DNA of 64,000 nucleotides, taken from positions 6,679,501-6,743,500 of the forward strand of contig NC_091866.1 in NCBI RefSeq assembly GCF_019399895.1, in the 5' to 3' direction. A program made the position numbers and the translations under genes. The notes under the pieces are model-generated. The model was not told the DNA's origin. It saw nothing but the letters and a program-made list of their open reading frames with translations, and ran no database searches. This document shows positions 54,088 through 63,991 of the stretch, piece after piece (the stretch's first letter is position 1; every line of letters starts with the position of its first letter). The stretch is from Cardiocondyla obscurior (lineage: Eukaryota; Arthropoda; Insecta; Hymenoptera; Formicidae).

Positions 54088-55380
54088 AAATCGAAAACAA
54101 CAGGAGACATATAGCGAACCTACGCTTTCAAAAAAGAGACAAATAAACCCTATAGTGGGAAAAAGATCCTAATTGTGGAAACTGGCACAGACGAGGAAGA
54201 AGAACTTCCACCTGAATATAAGTATCTCGAAAGAATATTTTTGACATGATGCAAAAATAAAGGCTTAAACGTAGACGCGACCAAGAATGCTGTGAATAGG
54301 CAGACAAAGTTAAATATCCAAAGTAGGAAGCAAAATAAAACAAGGCAAGAATTAAATAAAGAATACACTGCAACAACAAGCAAAATAAATAATGTTACGC
54401 AGGCTTGTAACGATAAACAAAAGAAATGAACTGAGGTCCTACAAAGGAAAGCCAAAAAACAACAAAGCAAGGCAAAGAACAATGTAACTGCAATACGGGA
54501 AAAGCAACAGACAACAAATACAATACAGCGTATTCCAATTAGAATTAAAAAACCGCCAAAAACAGCGGCCATCTCTGTTACGTGTGCCCCAAACGAGTAC
54601 CAAGATATTTTAAAAATAGCCAAGTCAAAAATCAACTTGGAAAAGTTTAGGATCACTAAACTAAGGACAAGAAGAAGCATGTCTGGCTCAATCATATATG
54701 AAATTACCGGAGAGAACAATACAAATAAAGCCAAGTTGCTAGCACTAGAAATGAGCGATGTGCTCAAGGATAAGACAAATGTCAGAATATACTGTCCAAC
54801 AAAAATGTCTGACATACGTATAAGAGACTTGGATGACTCAGTCTGACAAGAGAAAATTACCGTAACTATTAATGAAGTTACGGGATGTAATTCTAGTGAA
54901 ATCAGAATAGGCTCATTGAGACTAACATATAACGGACTATACACTTCATTATTGCGGTGTCCGGTTACGTCAGCTGTTTAGCTAGCACAAGAAAGAAGAA
55001 TTAAAGTCGGATAGATCTCGGCCAAGATAAAACCACTTGCCGAAAGATCGCTGCACTGCTTTAAATGCCTGCAAAAAGGACATGTAAGGGACCATTGTCC
55101 CGTTAATATTAACAGGTCAGACTGTTGTTACAGAATCGGGGAGAAAAGGCATATCTTCAGAAACTGTAACAACTTGCCCAATTATAGCATATGCAAGAAA
55201 GCAGGTAAGCAATTTAGGGATAAGATGGGAAGACCGTACCATGTACGGCAATTGCTAAACAAAGACAAAAAAATAACCACAGGTAAGGCAAGCGAGTTGA
55301 TACATAATAAAATAAACGTAGCTAATACAACTTGCAAAGAAAAAATGGAAATATCACCGCCTGTACCGTAAATTCAATGC
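54088..55380 (+). pseudogene. R1-like ORF1, C-terminal part with CCHC knuckles, frameshifted
   Basis: Decayed coding sequence with MEKFRITKLRTRRSMSGSII and, from 55054, the zinc-knuckle array CFKCLQKGHVRDHC, then CCYRIGEKRHIFRNC, then a partial third (YSICKKAG). Three knuckles at the C-terminus of ORF1 are typical of R1/Waldo-type elements. The second knuckle has I in place of its second C. The minus-strand 264-codon ORF (54150-54944) is not credible. Confidence 0.65.
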
Positions 55381-55484
55381 ATGGAGGTCGATATAAGCAA
55401 TTAACATATGAACGAGCAGAGTGAGCAGATATCCCACATCTCGCCAAGTGTTGGAACAGAGGAAACTGATAGCACTACTAACAA

Positions 55485-55966
55485 ATGGCTAGTAGTAACA
55501 TCATAGAAATTAATCTCAATCACGTGCGGCAGGCACAAGGTCTTCTTGTCCATACATTGACTGAGTTTGGAGGAGAAATAGCGATCATCTCCGAGCCAAA
55601 CAATATTCCGGCGGCACATGTTTGCTGGTTTGGCGATAACTCGAGGATGGCTGCGATCCTGTGGATAAATCCAAACTATGCATGTACCAATATAGCAACA
55701 AACCACAACTGGATTGACTCAACAGAGCATACGCTACTTAGGTGTAGCAAATTTCAACAGGAAGAAAAGAACTGACTAACATGTTAGGACCAGGAATTAG
55801 CTTAGCTAATATTATCCTGATCATCCTTATTGATAAAGATACAAGAAGAATCTTCACAGAGTTCTGTAAGAAAGTAATAAACGAGAAAGAAGAGAGTGAA
55901 AAAAGACGTAGAACTGTAATAGATAAAGAACGTAGAAAGCGCAAAAAACTAGCACATTTTCGATAG
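55485..55966 (+). pseudogene. R1-like ORF2, endonuclease start joined to C-terminal end
   Basis: ATG 55485 opens an endonuclease N-terminus (IIEINLNHVRQAQGLLVHTL, then IAIISEPNNIPA, the SEP metal-binding motif). After about 65 codons it jumps at about 55700 to the C-terminal region (STEHTLLRCSKFQQEEKN, the H-x4-C knuckle end), then in another frame FTEFCKKVINEKEESEKRRR. The rest of the endonuclease and the whole RT are missing, so the element is an internal deletion derivative dependent on others. Confidence 0.65.
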
Positions 55967-56535
55967 GATTAGAAAGTAAAGATAATAAATCTGCGATTTC
56001 CGTAGCAAACGGACTCGCAGAGAATCACCCCCTTACTAACCGACGCATGACGATTACCGGACATGATACTACAGCCCTTTTAAGGGCTGCGAAGTAGCCA
56101 ATTAGGGTGCGTGGAGCGATGCTGCGGTGTCGGCAATCCAATAGCTCCTTCGGGTGAGGACCGTCCGGGGCGCGGTGCTGCACCATGCACCACATAATAA
56201 AACATGGACCCACAGTTACATTGGACTTTGTTTGGATGGGTACCATACAATAGATATACAACGTGATATGGACAACATAAATACGAGAAAAAACATTTTT
56301 AAACTATAAGGATAGGTGCTGAAAGCGGAAAAAATGTAACACAACCTCCGCATCCGGCACCGTCAACCCTTTCGAGACAATCGTGTGGGTTTTAGTAAGT
56401 AGTGGGCAGTAAGACATAAGACCTGAGTGAGGATGAAAGCACCTATAAAGAGTTACTTGGCCGAAACGGAGAAACCTCCATTCCTAGTATCACGTCGGTG
56501 CAAAGGGAACTGTGGTGAGTCTAAGACGTGAACGG
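55967..56535 (+). other. 3' untranslated region of the R1-like element
   Basis: GC-richer sequence following ORF2 with features such as CTTCGGGTGAGGACCGTCCG. The exact 3' end is not defined. Confidence 0.4.
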
Positions 56536-56887
56536 ACAAAACTGTCCCTCACCGATTTTGATGAATTTTGGATATGTTGTAGAACATTGAAAAATATTAA
56601 ACTTGAATATTTTTATCTGCTTATTTTGACGTTTAAGGGTTAAATCAGCCTCTCAAAAATAACAAATATTTTCGTTTTATGCGAATATCTTCTAAACGAT
56701 AAGAAATATAAAAAAATGTTTTAGACAAAAGTTTTGTAATATTTTGAAACAACCTGACAATTTGGCGTAACCGAATGTCGGCGTGGCGAGCGTATACCCG
56801 GGGCGTCGGGATGCAGGATTCGATTGTGTGTAAGTCCGAACAAAGCACCAAGACTAGATCACAAGTTTAATGAATATAAAACTATTT
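56536..56887. other. Unassigned repeat-like sequence
   Basis: Contains TGATGAATTTTGGATATGTTG and related AT-rich sequence, then a short GC-rich patch. No gene recognised. Confidence 0.35.
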
Positions 56888-57325
56888 TGTTGTAACCCGA
56901 AACCCAGTACAACAATAAGATTAAGTAAGCATTAAGTAAATAAGTAACACGGAATAAGATCTCGCAACATTATTAAAAGAAATCTATATCAGTAATCCAC
57001 TTAAATTAAAAAGCCCGATTAGATAAAAATCATCAGAATAAAGGGTTGCGAGATCTTAGTACCGAGAATAACAGATTGCATTACCCAGTAACCAAGTTAC
57101 GACAATGCAATCTGCTGACATCAACAAAGCGCCAAAGTTAAATACCCGCGGACCGGCAGCGACGAGCAGTTGCTAATCACCTCACGTGCGTAACGTGAGA
57201 TCTGTTGTAGGCTGGCAAAAATAAGACACCTTGCTGAGATGAGGCCCCGGGATTACACAGCGGAGTGGAGCGTAAATAAGTGATGAGAAAAAAAACACGG
57301 TGTACTAATAAAAGTGATATATATA
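56888..57325 (-). repeat. LTR family C, copy C5 (truncated)
   Basis: The complement of the C3 end (TGTTGTAACCCGAAACCC) starts it. The reverse complement then matches C2 and C3 (CATCTCAGCAAGG, TCTCACGTTACGCACG, CTAAGATCTCGCAAC). The LTR start is lost where a MITE begins. Confidence 0.65.
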
Positions 57326-57640
57326 CATGGTGTCCCATACCTCATGACCCACCCGGGAGACATGAGTAGTTCTAATTATTTTGAACAAGTAAGTCCCAGA
57401 TCATTTTTTAATTTGGGCGTTTATTTGCGAAAAATCAACGTTTGAAAATTTATTATATCTGACCGAGAGCGAAACGATGCGACGACGCGCGAGCGAGCGG
57501 TGCGACGATACGCGAGATGTGGTTAAAGACATCATGCGAGCGAGACGATGCGACGACGCGCGAGTGACACGATGCGATTGTACTTAAATTCGCTCGCACG
57601 TCTTCGCATCGTGTCACTCGTGCGTCGTCATAATATAATA
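57326..57640. mobile_element. MITE 1, second copy (truncated)
   Basis: GTGTCCCATACCTCATGACC, AATTTGGGCGTTTATTTGCG and GACCGAGAGCGAAACGATGC match the MITE at 15022-15480. Its right arm is missing; a pogo fragment follows. Confidence 0.75.
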
Positions 57641-57649
57641 AAATTTTTT

Positions 57650-57885
57650 AAAGAACCTAATCTAGGTTCTGCAATAATATTTCGACAATATCCGTTCTAT
57701 GAATCTAGTAATAACACTGATTGTGGTTTAGTTCTTAAAAAAATTAAATTTTTGACAAAATATGTACATTGTCTGATGTTAATTTGCCCGATTTTGAAAC
57801 TGTAACAAAGATATTAGGCGCGTTGAATAATGTTTCCTGCACTCTTCAACCAAACGTTCCCATAGCTTTTTTTAATACAATTGTT
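57650..57885 (-). pseudogene. pogo-like DDE transposase fragment
   Basis: Matches 22225-22450 of the larger pogo-like element (TCTGCAATAATATTT, CTAGTAATxxCACTGATTGTGG, TTAATTTGCCCGATTTTGAAAC). Only about 75 codons remain, with small deletions. Confidence 0.65.
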
Positions 57886-57891
57886 ACGTTT

Positions 57892-58290
57892 TCTACTTTA
57901 CATTTCTTTTTTCGACGCAGAATTAATAAATTAGATAAGAAAGAGTAGACCATATTTTATTGAAATACAAAGAGAAATACTTCTAATCTTCAAAAGAAGA
58001 CAATTTTGCAACAGAAAATATCCGCTATTGCTAGACGTATAAAAAATCATAGTAAAACAGAATTGTGAAACGGGTGGCAGCAAATTAAGACAATAGAAAT
58101 TTGTCTGGACATTGCGTACTACATGACATAATCAAAGCGTTTTACATGACCAAAAAAATCAAACTTTGAAACTTAGGAAATATTTAAGAATACTAACCGA
58201 GCGTCTGACAATAGCTAAATGGATTTAAAATTAATTCTCATTTCCTGGAATAGAACCAGCGGGGATTTCTCGCAATTAAATGAATATGGG
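57892..58290 (+). repeat. Shared terminal block T, copy 2
   Basis: Starts TGTTACGTT and aligns with 45858-46200. It lies on the 3' side of the decayed minus-strand gene, while copy 1 lies on the 5' side of the plus-strand gene. Confidence 0.55.
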
Positions 58291-58513
58291 ATTTCTTAAG
58301 TAAAATAAAAAATTATAATTTCAAAAATAAAATAAAACAATTTTATAACTCTAATTAATACAAAATTTATACTTTAACATAATAAAAATATTTAATTGAT
58401 TTAAGCTGAATTATAACATAAAATGATAGCGGGTTAACTCGGAGTAAAATATAGCAGTTTATTTTATTTATTGCGTATTTGTGTGTTAACGGAATGTATA
58501 TGTGAATATATGT
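58291..58513. other. AT-rich DNA left of LTR D3
   Basis: Probably the 3' flank of the decayed unknown gene (minus strand), separated from it by LTR D3. No gene recognised. Confidence 0.35.
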
Positions 58514-60207
58514 TGTGACGTGGTGGCTTTCGCTGCTTCGTCGCAGCTTCCCGCGGCCGTCACAAAAGCGCAGCGGCGCCGAAAAAAATCGCGGTAGAGA
58601 GGAGAGCGGGAAGGGGCCGCGGAAGTCTTCGGGGGTTTTATCTTTATTTGCGAGACAAAAATTAACGATCGCGATTTTATGAATTGTGTTGCTACCGTAT
58701 ATCGTCGAGACTGTGAGTCGTTCTTGCCAGGAGAGGAGCGAAAGGAACGGATCATACGCGGAGGCGCAAACGTCCTGACTAGATGATGACCAGATACGGG
58801 CCCGGGATGGGAGGCCACCCATTCCGAGGGCCTTGGAGGAAACCCGCCGCCTACGCATCTCGGCGCCGGAAGGGACCTGCGAGGAAATTAACACGACCGC
58901 GGACTATCCAAAGCTCGCGCCAACCTATTAGTACCAATAGGGCTCTGTGAGAGCAGCGGCTCCCGCGGGAAATCGGCAGCGTAGCGCGCGGAAAAATCCG
59001 CGAGACGCGAGAGTGGGGATACGCCGGGCCTCGTGCCGAAAATTCGCGCGGTCCTCGCTCTCTTCCGTGTAGACAAGCGACCGAGGCGGACGATAGCCTG
59101 CAATAACGAGAGCGAGCGGAGACGATAGCTAGCGAGCGAGAGCAAGAGAGTGCGAGAGAGCGAGGACGACTCGAGGGCCAGGGAGTGTTTATTCGGTGAG
59201 ATCTTCCACCCGCATTGCGGAATTATTATTTTGTACAGCCCTCCGCTTCCCAGGGAGACCGACGCGGATTTAGACGATACCCGGCCACGTAGAACGGGCA
59301 CGCGAGCCCGATAGATTATTTGGTGGATCCTTGTCGCGAAGCAAGGACTTAACGTTAGAGAGTGGCAGCCGACGGGCGTCTGAAGGCCGGTGCCTGGACT
59401 CCGCGGGAAACACCGATACGGTTTATTTGCGCTGATTAATTTTATGGTTTGCGAGGCTGTCGTACATCGTGTCCGCACGGAGAGCCCTCGGCAGCGGCCG
59501 AGGTTGGGAAAGAAATCTCGCAATCTCGTCGACGACCGGCGACAGTACGCGGAGATTCTTCCGTGTTGTAACGTCCCGCGAAAACACGTCGCGTGCACGA
59601 GAGGCGCGTGGCCGGCATCACACCAGTCAAGGCCGACGCGATAGTTTCGAAGGGACGAGATCTGAATAAACGAATTGTTAGCGATTTTGTATTGTTAGTG
59701 TGCCGCCGCGATTGAGGTAACTCTACGGCGCTCGATCGCGTTTGTTTTTTTTTTTCTTTTTCGTTATTTTATATAATTCTTTTTCTTTATTATTTTTTTT
59801 TGCAATAAACGGCTTATTTGTTCACTCGCTTTCTGGGGTGTTGCGTAACATTTATTTTGTATCGTTGTTTCCGTCTGTCCGAGAATTCCGCCTGCTATAC
59901 CCCGCCCTTCTCCGTTCGGATGAGCTAGCCCCCGCGCGTGACGGCAGTTTGAGTTCCCTAATTATTTGCCGGGGAGACAGTAATTAATTCGTGAGAAAAG
60001 TCGGCACGGCTGAGCCCGTGCCTGGCGCCCAAAAATATCGGATTCAAGAGATACGCCGTCCCGCGCCGGGATACGGCTGAGGAGCCGCGATCCCTTCTAC
60101 CTCCCTGCCCCTCGTGTCACGACGGTGCACGGATTTTCCGTCCGTGCACGGCCGTCTCTTTTTGTTCGCGACTCTCCTCCGCGAGGAGGAGAGAAAATAT
60201 CGTGACA
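58514..60207 (+). repeat. LTR family D, full solo LTR (1694 bp)
   Basis: Begins TGTGACGTGGTGG, ends ATATCGTGACA, and is flanked by ATGT (58510-58513 and 60208-60211). Its end part matches D1 and D2. AATAAA lies at 59803. Two minus-strand ORFs of 175 and 236 codons inside have no recognisable domain and fall in GC-rich LTR sequence, so they are not called as genes. The string GCCTGGCGCCCA lies inside the LTR and is therefore not a primer-binding site. Confidence 0.85.
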
Positions 60208-60211
60208 ATGT

Positions 60212-60990
60212 ATGTAACCGTGTACAGTTTTTATTTAAGATCTACTTTTATTATTTCTGCAACCCGCGCCGTCGATCGCGAAAACGCGTGATCGATCAAC
60301 CTAACAGGTACTAAAAGGGGAAATCCGCCCCCGGATAATGAATGAAAAAATGTTTATCAGGAGACGCGGCACTTGCCTGCCTCCTGATCTCCTCGGGACT
60401 AAAATGGTTGGGGCCTATAGTGAAAACGCCTTCTGGAATGGAATTCATTAACGGTGCATGTCCTCCGCAGGAGATCAAGGAAAGGATCTACGATCCTCCT
60501 TGGTCCTGCTGCTCCTCGAGGAACTCGAGGCACTGGAGGCCGGCGACGAGGGAGAATTCGGGAAGTCAAGACCCGGTAGAGATTCAGAATCTTCCACCGG
60601 GAAACCAACTTGCTCAGATTCAAGGAAAGATCTAGGAAGAGAAGTACACGGGGAAGGAGGTAGAGAATGATCCAGGAATTTACCCGGAGGATAAAGAAAG
60701 TCGCTGCTGTTGCTTAGAAAAAAACTGACAGGATATGTCAACCCGACCTCGGCAGGGATAGGCAAAGGAGAATATAAAGGAGTCGTGGGGCGGAATTTCT
60801 CAAGAGTTGACGCATCAGAAATCGATAGTGATGGTGACTCTGATTTTTCAAATAAATAAAGTGGATCCGGTTGTCCGTAAACCAGTAACGACAGTGGGGC
60901 AGGTAGAAAGGGAAACCACAATTAGTTCTCTTTTTGGCTCTTCGCGGCGGTCAGAGGTATTTTTCTTGGTGCCTTCGCGAAAAGGAATGA
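60212..60990 (-). pseudogene. Second copy of the unknown proline-rich gene, decayed
   Basis: On the minus strand the sequence encodes EKFRPTTPLYSP, then LPGLDFPNSPSSPASS, then (another frame) IVDPFLDLLRRTCT and finally EEIRRQASAASPDKHFFIHY. Each matches, in order, a segment of the 279-aa protein at 46760-48038 (EQFRPTTPSYTP, LPEVDFPDQPPSPVPS, VIDPLLELLRRACT, EEIRSQAARSAPDSHFFIYY). At least two frameshifts and several stops; LTR D3 is inserted in its 3' flank. The plus-strand ORFs at 60342-60670 are shadows. Confidence 0.7.
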
Positions 60991-61331
60991 TATAAAGAAA
61001 CGGCAGACTAGTTCTCGGAGGTTTCTAATCTTACGATTGCTTCGATTCCGGATTTTTTTAATGAGTAGGGAATAAACACGGGTTCTAACCCAGGAGCGTT
61101 GAGGGAGGCGAGGGGACGGGGGAAAAAATCCGTGATGAGAGGAGCGCGGGGAGAGGTAGCCGTAGGTGGGAATAGACGGGGGGGTCTATCGCCCATTCAT
61201 ACCCCCGTCTATTCCACCTACATCCCCGCTACGGGCCCTCTCGTGTTTATTCCGTGTTTATTCCCCCTCACAACACCCCGCGCTAGCAACAACCGTTAAT
61301 ATATTATAAATACAATAAAAAATTTACGTTT
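60991..61331. repeat. GC-rich region with a hairpin
   Basis: GTAGGTGGGAATAGACGGGG (from 61162) and its near-exact complement ending at 61221 form a stem of about 20 bp around 19 bases. Flanking GAATAAACACGG and its complement extend the symmetry. May be a foldback repeat. Confidence 0.55.
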
Positions 61332-61770
61332 TTAATTTTGTTGCATTCTTTTTATCGGCAACAATTTGCTGTCCGCCAAAACGGATTGTTTTATGTGGGT
61401 GCACAAGTTTATCTGCTTATCAAGTACATATATGCGCTTGTCACTCACGGGATTTTCAGGAATTGAACGAAGAGTTCTGTTTAATATTAATATTCCGCCA
61501 CGGCTGCTTTCACGAGATAAGCGATTGTCTAAATATAAGCTAAATTGAGCTAAACTGCGATTTTGGTGTGTACCACACCACACACCGCCTGTACTGAATG
61601 GGGTACGATCCCCCAACTCACGACGCGCAAGAATATGCAGTAGCGACGAACACTTTTCCATTTGAGAGAAATTAGACGTTACACTTGAAAAAATCAGCAT
61701 ACGACTGACAGGCTACAGCTGTGAGCTCACTGCAGATAGTCAGAAAGTAAAACGAAAGCATTTTTTTATC
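61332..61770. other. Unassigned sequence
   Basis: A 122-codon minus-strand frame exists (61332-61700) but shows no recognised domain, promoter or splice support. Confidence 0.3.
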
Positions 61771-62226
61771 AACAGCAGTCCCGAAGGTGTGACATATACT
61801 CATGCGAATCTTTTTACAGCGTTTAGCACGTTTGAAACTTAAGATGCATTTTATCATGCAATGAGAGATTAAGAAATTATTTCATTTAAAAAGATGTATC
61901 TCGAAAAAAATGCGACATATACTTATGCAAATTTTTCTTATAGCTACACGTTTGAAATTCAAGATGCATTCTTGCACATAATGTGAAATTATTTTATATT
62001 AAAAATATAAATTTGCAAATATTTTTTTCTTATAAACAATATATTTAATATAAACATTTTGAAATATAATATAAACATTTAAAACATATACTCTTGCGAA
62101 TCTTTCTTTGAAATTTTTTTATCATCTACTATCCTAAGGTGTGTGACATATACCCGTGCGAATCACTTTAAGAAAAAAATGCTGTCAAATCGACACGTGT
62201 TAAAAAATGCATCAATATGCAAAAAT
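61771..62226. repeat. Diverged tandem repeat upstream of the three-exon gene
   Basis: The phrase GACATATACTCATGCGAATCTTT recurs in variants near 61789, 61912, 62086 and 62149, with an ACGTTTGAAAxTxAAGATGCATT partner near 61828 and 61946. The unit is about 130 bp. Confidence 0.6.
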
Positions 62227-62236
62227 GTATATATAA
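62227..62236 (+). promoter_or_regulatory. TATA box
   Basis: TATATATAAA about 95 bases before the ATG at 62331; expected start of transcription near 62260. Confidence 0.5.
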
Positions 62237-62330
62237 AGAGAGGCTGTGAGATGAAAATCTATCTAGTTGTGAAACATCGTAGTTTTGAGAAGCATTTAAC
62301 TGTAAAGTTTTTTTTGTTAAAAAAGAAAAA

Positions 62331-62820
62331 ATGAGTGACTCATTTTATAATGATTGTATAGAGAATCATATTGATGTGACATATCCAGCCATTGGGGTAA
62401 GTACTATCATGTAAAAAATACAAATTATTTTAATGAAAAAATGTATCATAATACTTTTTTCAGCGCATATACATAGACAGCGAACCATTTCATGAGGTGC
62501 AAATTAGACATGTTGTAAAAATAAAAATTCCACGGCCCGTAAGTCATCTTTACACAAAAAATATATTTGAATAATAAAGAATGTAGAAATAAAATAATTT
62601 AATTTTTTAATTTTTAGGATTGGATTGATCCAGAAGAAATACATATAAAAGGATTTATAAATATAAAAAAAAATACTCAATTAAAAATGAACGCTATCGT
62701 GATAGACAATATAATATATATATATGGATGGGCCCTCATGAAGGTGGCGATGTCTTCGGGCTGATCCGCTTATTTGATATGGAGGAGAACATCGCCTTTG
62801 CGCCAGAAAGTTGGAGTTAG
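62331..62820 (+). pseudogene. Unknown three-exon gene, one frameshift in exon 3
   Basis: Exon 1 62331-62396 (AAAAAATGAGTG context; MSDSFYNDCIENHIDV), donor GGG/GTAAGT; intron of 67 bp; exon 2 62464-62538 (RIYIDSEPFHEVQIRHVVKI), donor CCC/GTAAGT; intron of 79 bp; exon 3 62618-62820. All junctions are phase 0 GT-AG. Exon 3 begins DWIDPEEIHIKGFINI and, after a one-base shift around the A-runs at 62667-62690, ends in IWMGPHEGGDVFGLIRLFDM...APESWS with TAG at 62818. About 115 residues. No domain recognised. It converges on the unknown gene at 63476-63991; both may come from one virus-like or other large mobile element. Confidence 0.55.
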
Positions 62821-63117
62821 GTAAAAATAAATATATATTCTTTAATATATATTCTTTAATATATATTGTATTTTTTAATTTATAATTATATATTTCAGCA
62901 AAAACTTGATTTTAATTAAAATTAAAATTAAATTTATTAAATATTGTTATGAAGTTTAAAAGAAATTATTAGTATTTAAGTTTTAGAGATTTAAAGATTA
63001 AGATTATTAAATAATAAATATTATTATTATATTTAAATATTATATATTTGTTATAAATTTTTTATATATTTATTAAAAATAAAAACATAATTTTACATAA
63101 AATAATTTTTATTTTAA
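62821..63117. other. AT-rich intergenic DNA between convergent genes
   Basis: Very AT-rich with short ATATATATTCTTTA repeats. No gene. Confidence 0.6.
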
Positions 63118-63475
63118 TCTTTACAACTCCTCCTGACACACAACCACTAATTAAATATTTTAAGGTGCTACACTTCATCACCATCCGCTAACATAAATTT
63201 TTTTATTAAAATTTTTATTAAATTTTTACAACTTTTGATGCTCCAGTTAAATATTTTTAAATACATTTTGTAAAGCGCAATGCGTAAGATGATTATTAAT
63301 AGGATCTAAAATATTTTGTAAGATTCGGCATCTTCATTATCTGCGTCTAAGGTTTCAATGATGTGGTCTTCTCTAACATCACCGTCGAGCATATCAGCCA
63401 TGTACGTTTCTCATATCCTTTGATATAAGATGCTACACTTCATCGCCATCCCCGTTAACATAAATTTTTTAATCT
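63118..63475 (-). pseudogene. Degenerate partial duplicates of the neighbouring gene's 3' end
   Basis: Two tandem, decayed copies of the 3' part of the gene at 63476-63991: CTACACTTCATCACCATCC at 63168 and CTACACTTCATCGCCATCC at 63430 both match GACACTTCATCACCGTCTAC inside the gene (63713), and GTAAAGCGCAATGCGTAAGATGATT recurs at 63270 and 63530. Both copies have stops. Confidence 0.75.
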
Positions 63476-63991
63476 TTATAATTCCTTTTGACGCTGCGAC
63501 CACCAGTTGAATATTTTAAATACATTCTGTAAAGCGCAATGCGTAAGATGATTTCCGCATCGCACGGTATTAATAGTATCTAAAATATTTAAAGATTCAA
63601 TATCTTCATAATCAGCGTCTAAGGTTTCAATGGTGTAATCTTCTCTAACATCATCGTCGAGCATATCAGCCAACCATGCACATTTCTCATATCCTTTGAC
63701 GTATATAAGACGTGACACTTCATCACCGTCTACACCTGTTACATCTGTTGTAATTAATTGTTTTGCCATGTTGTATGGCACGGTTCCTTCTTCCCATGAC
63801 AATGTGTGATGATATTTTATTGTCCAAGAAATGCATGATTTTTCAGATTGTGTCAAAAAATACCATGGCACTGGATTTTTAAAGATGTAATGAGTTAGAA
63901 CAGTACCCTTTCTTAGCACTGCAACTTCTTTTACAATAAATCGCCGCCCAATATTAAAACCTTGAAGATCAACAAACGTTGGCGCAATCAT
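63476..63991 (-). CDS. Unknown 171-aa protein, multicopy family of insect mobile or virus-like DNA
   Basis: An intact frame from ATG 63991 to a stop at 63476. The protein has FVDLQGFNIGRRFIVKEVAV near the N-terminus, then HYIFKNPVPWYFLT, SWTIKYHHTLSWEEGTVPYN, LIYVKGYEKCAWL, YTIETLDADYEDIESLNILD and a C-terminal CALQNVFKIFNWW. The acidic positions (FVDLQG, ETLDADYED) and the shared C/H residues near the end (CGNHLTHCA) could suggest a nuclease-like fold, but this is a guess. I recall similar proteins as repeated genes in ant genomes but cannot name the element. Its 3' end is triplicated (63118-63475). Confidence 0.6.
   Translation of the reverse strand: MIAPTFVDLQGFNIGRRFIVKEVAVLRKGTVLTHYIFKNPVPWYFLTQSEKSCISWTIKYHHTLSWEEGTVPYNMAKQLITTDVTGVDGDEVSRLIYVKGYEKCAWLADMLDDDVREDYTIETLDADYEDIESLNILDTINTVRCGNHLTHCALQNVFKIFNWWSQRQKEL

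Noticed and set aside
53493..54944. Minus-strand ORFs of 192 and 264 codons
   Set aside because: Antisense of the R1-like ORF1 region; hydrophobic composition follows from the A-rich plus strand.
58367..59598. Two minus-strand ORFs of 175 and 236 codons
   Set aside because: They lie inside a 1.7-kb LTR with defined ends; composition is R/S/L-rich from GC-rich DNA and no domain is visible.
60027..60042. GCCTGGCGCCCA as a tRNA-Lys primer-binding site
   Set aside because: The string lies inside the family D LTR, upstream of its CGTGACA end, and is shared by all three LTR copies.
61771..62226. Repeats with regular spacing that could suggest a CRISPR array
   Set aside because: Units are diverged, about 130 bp apart, in eukaryotic sequence with introns and mariner elements; no spacers of constant length.
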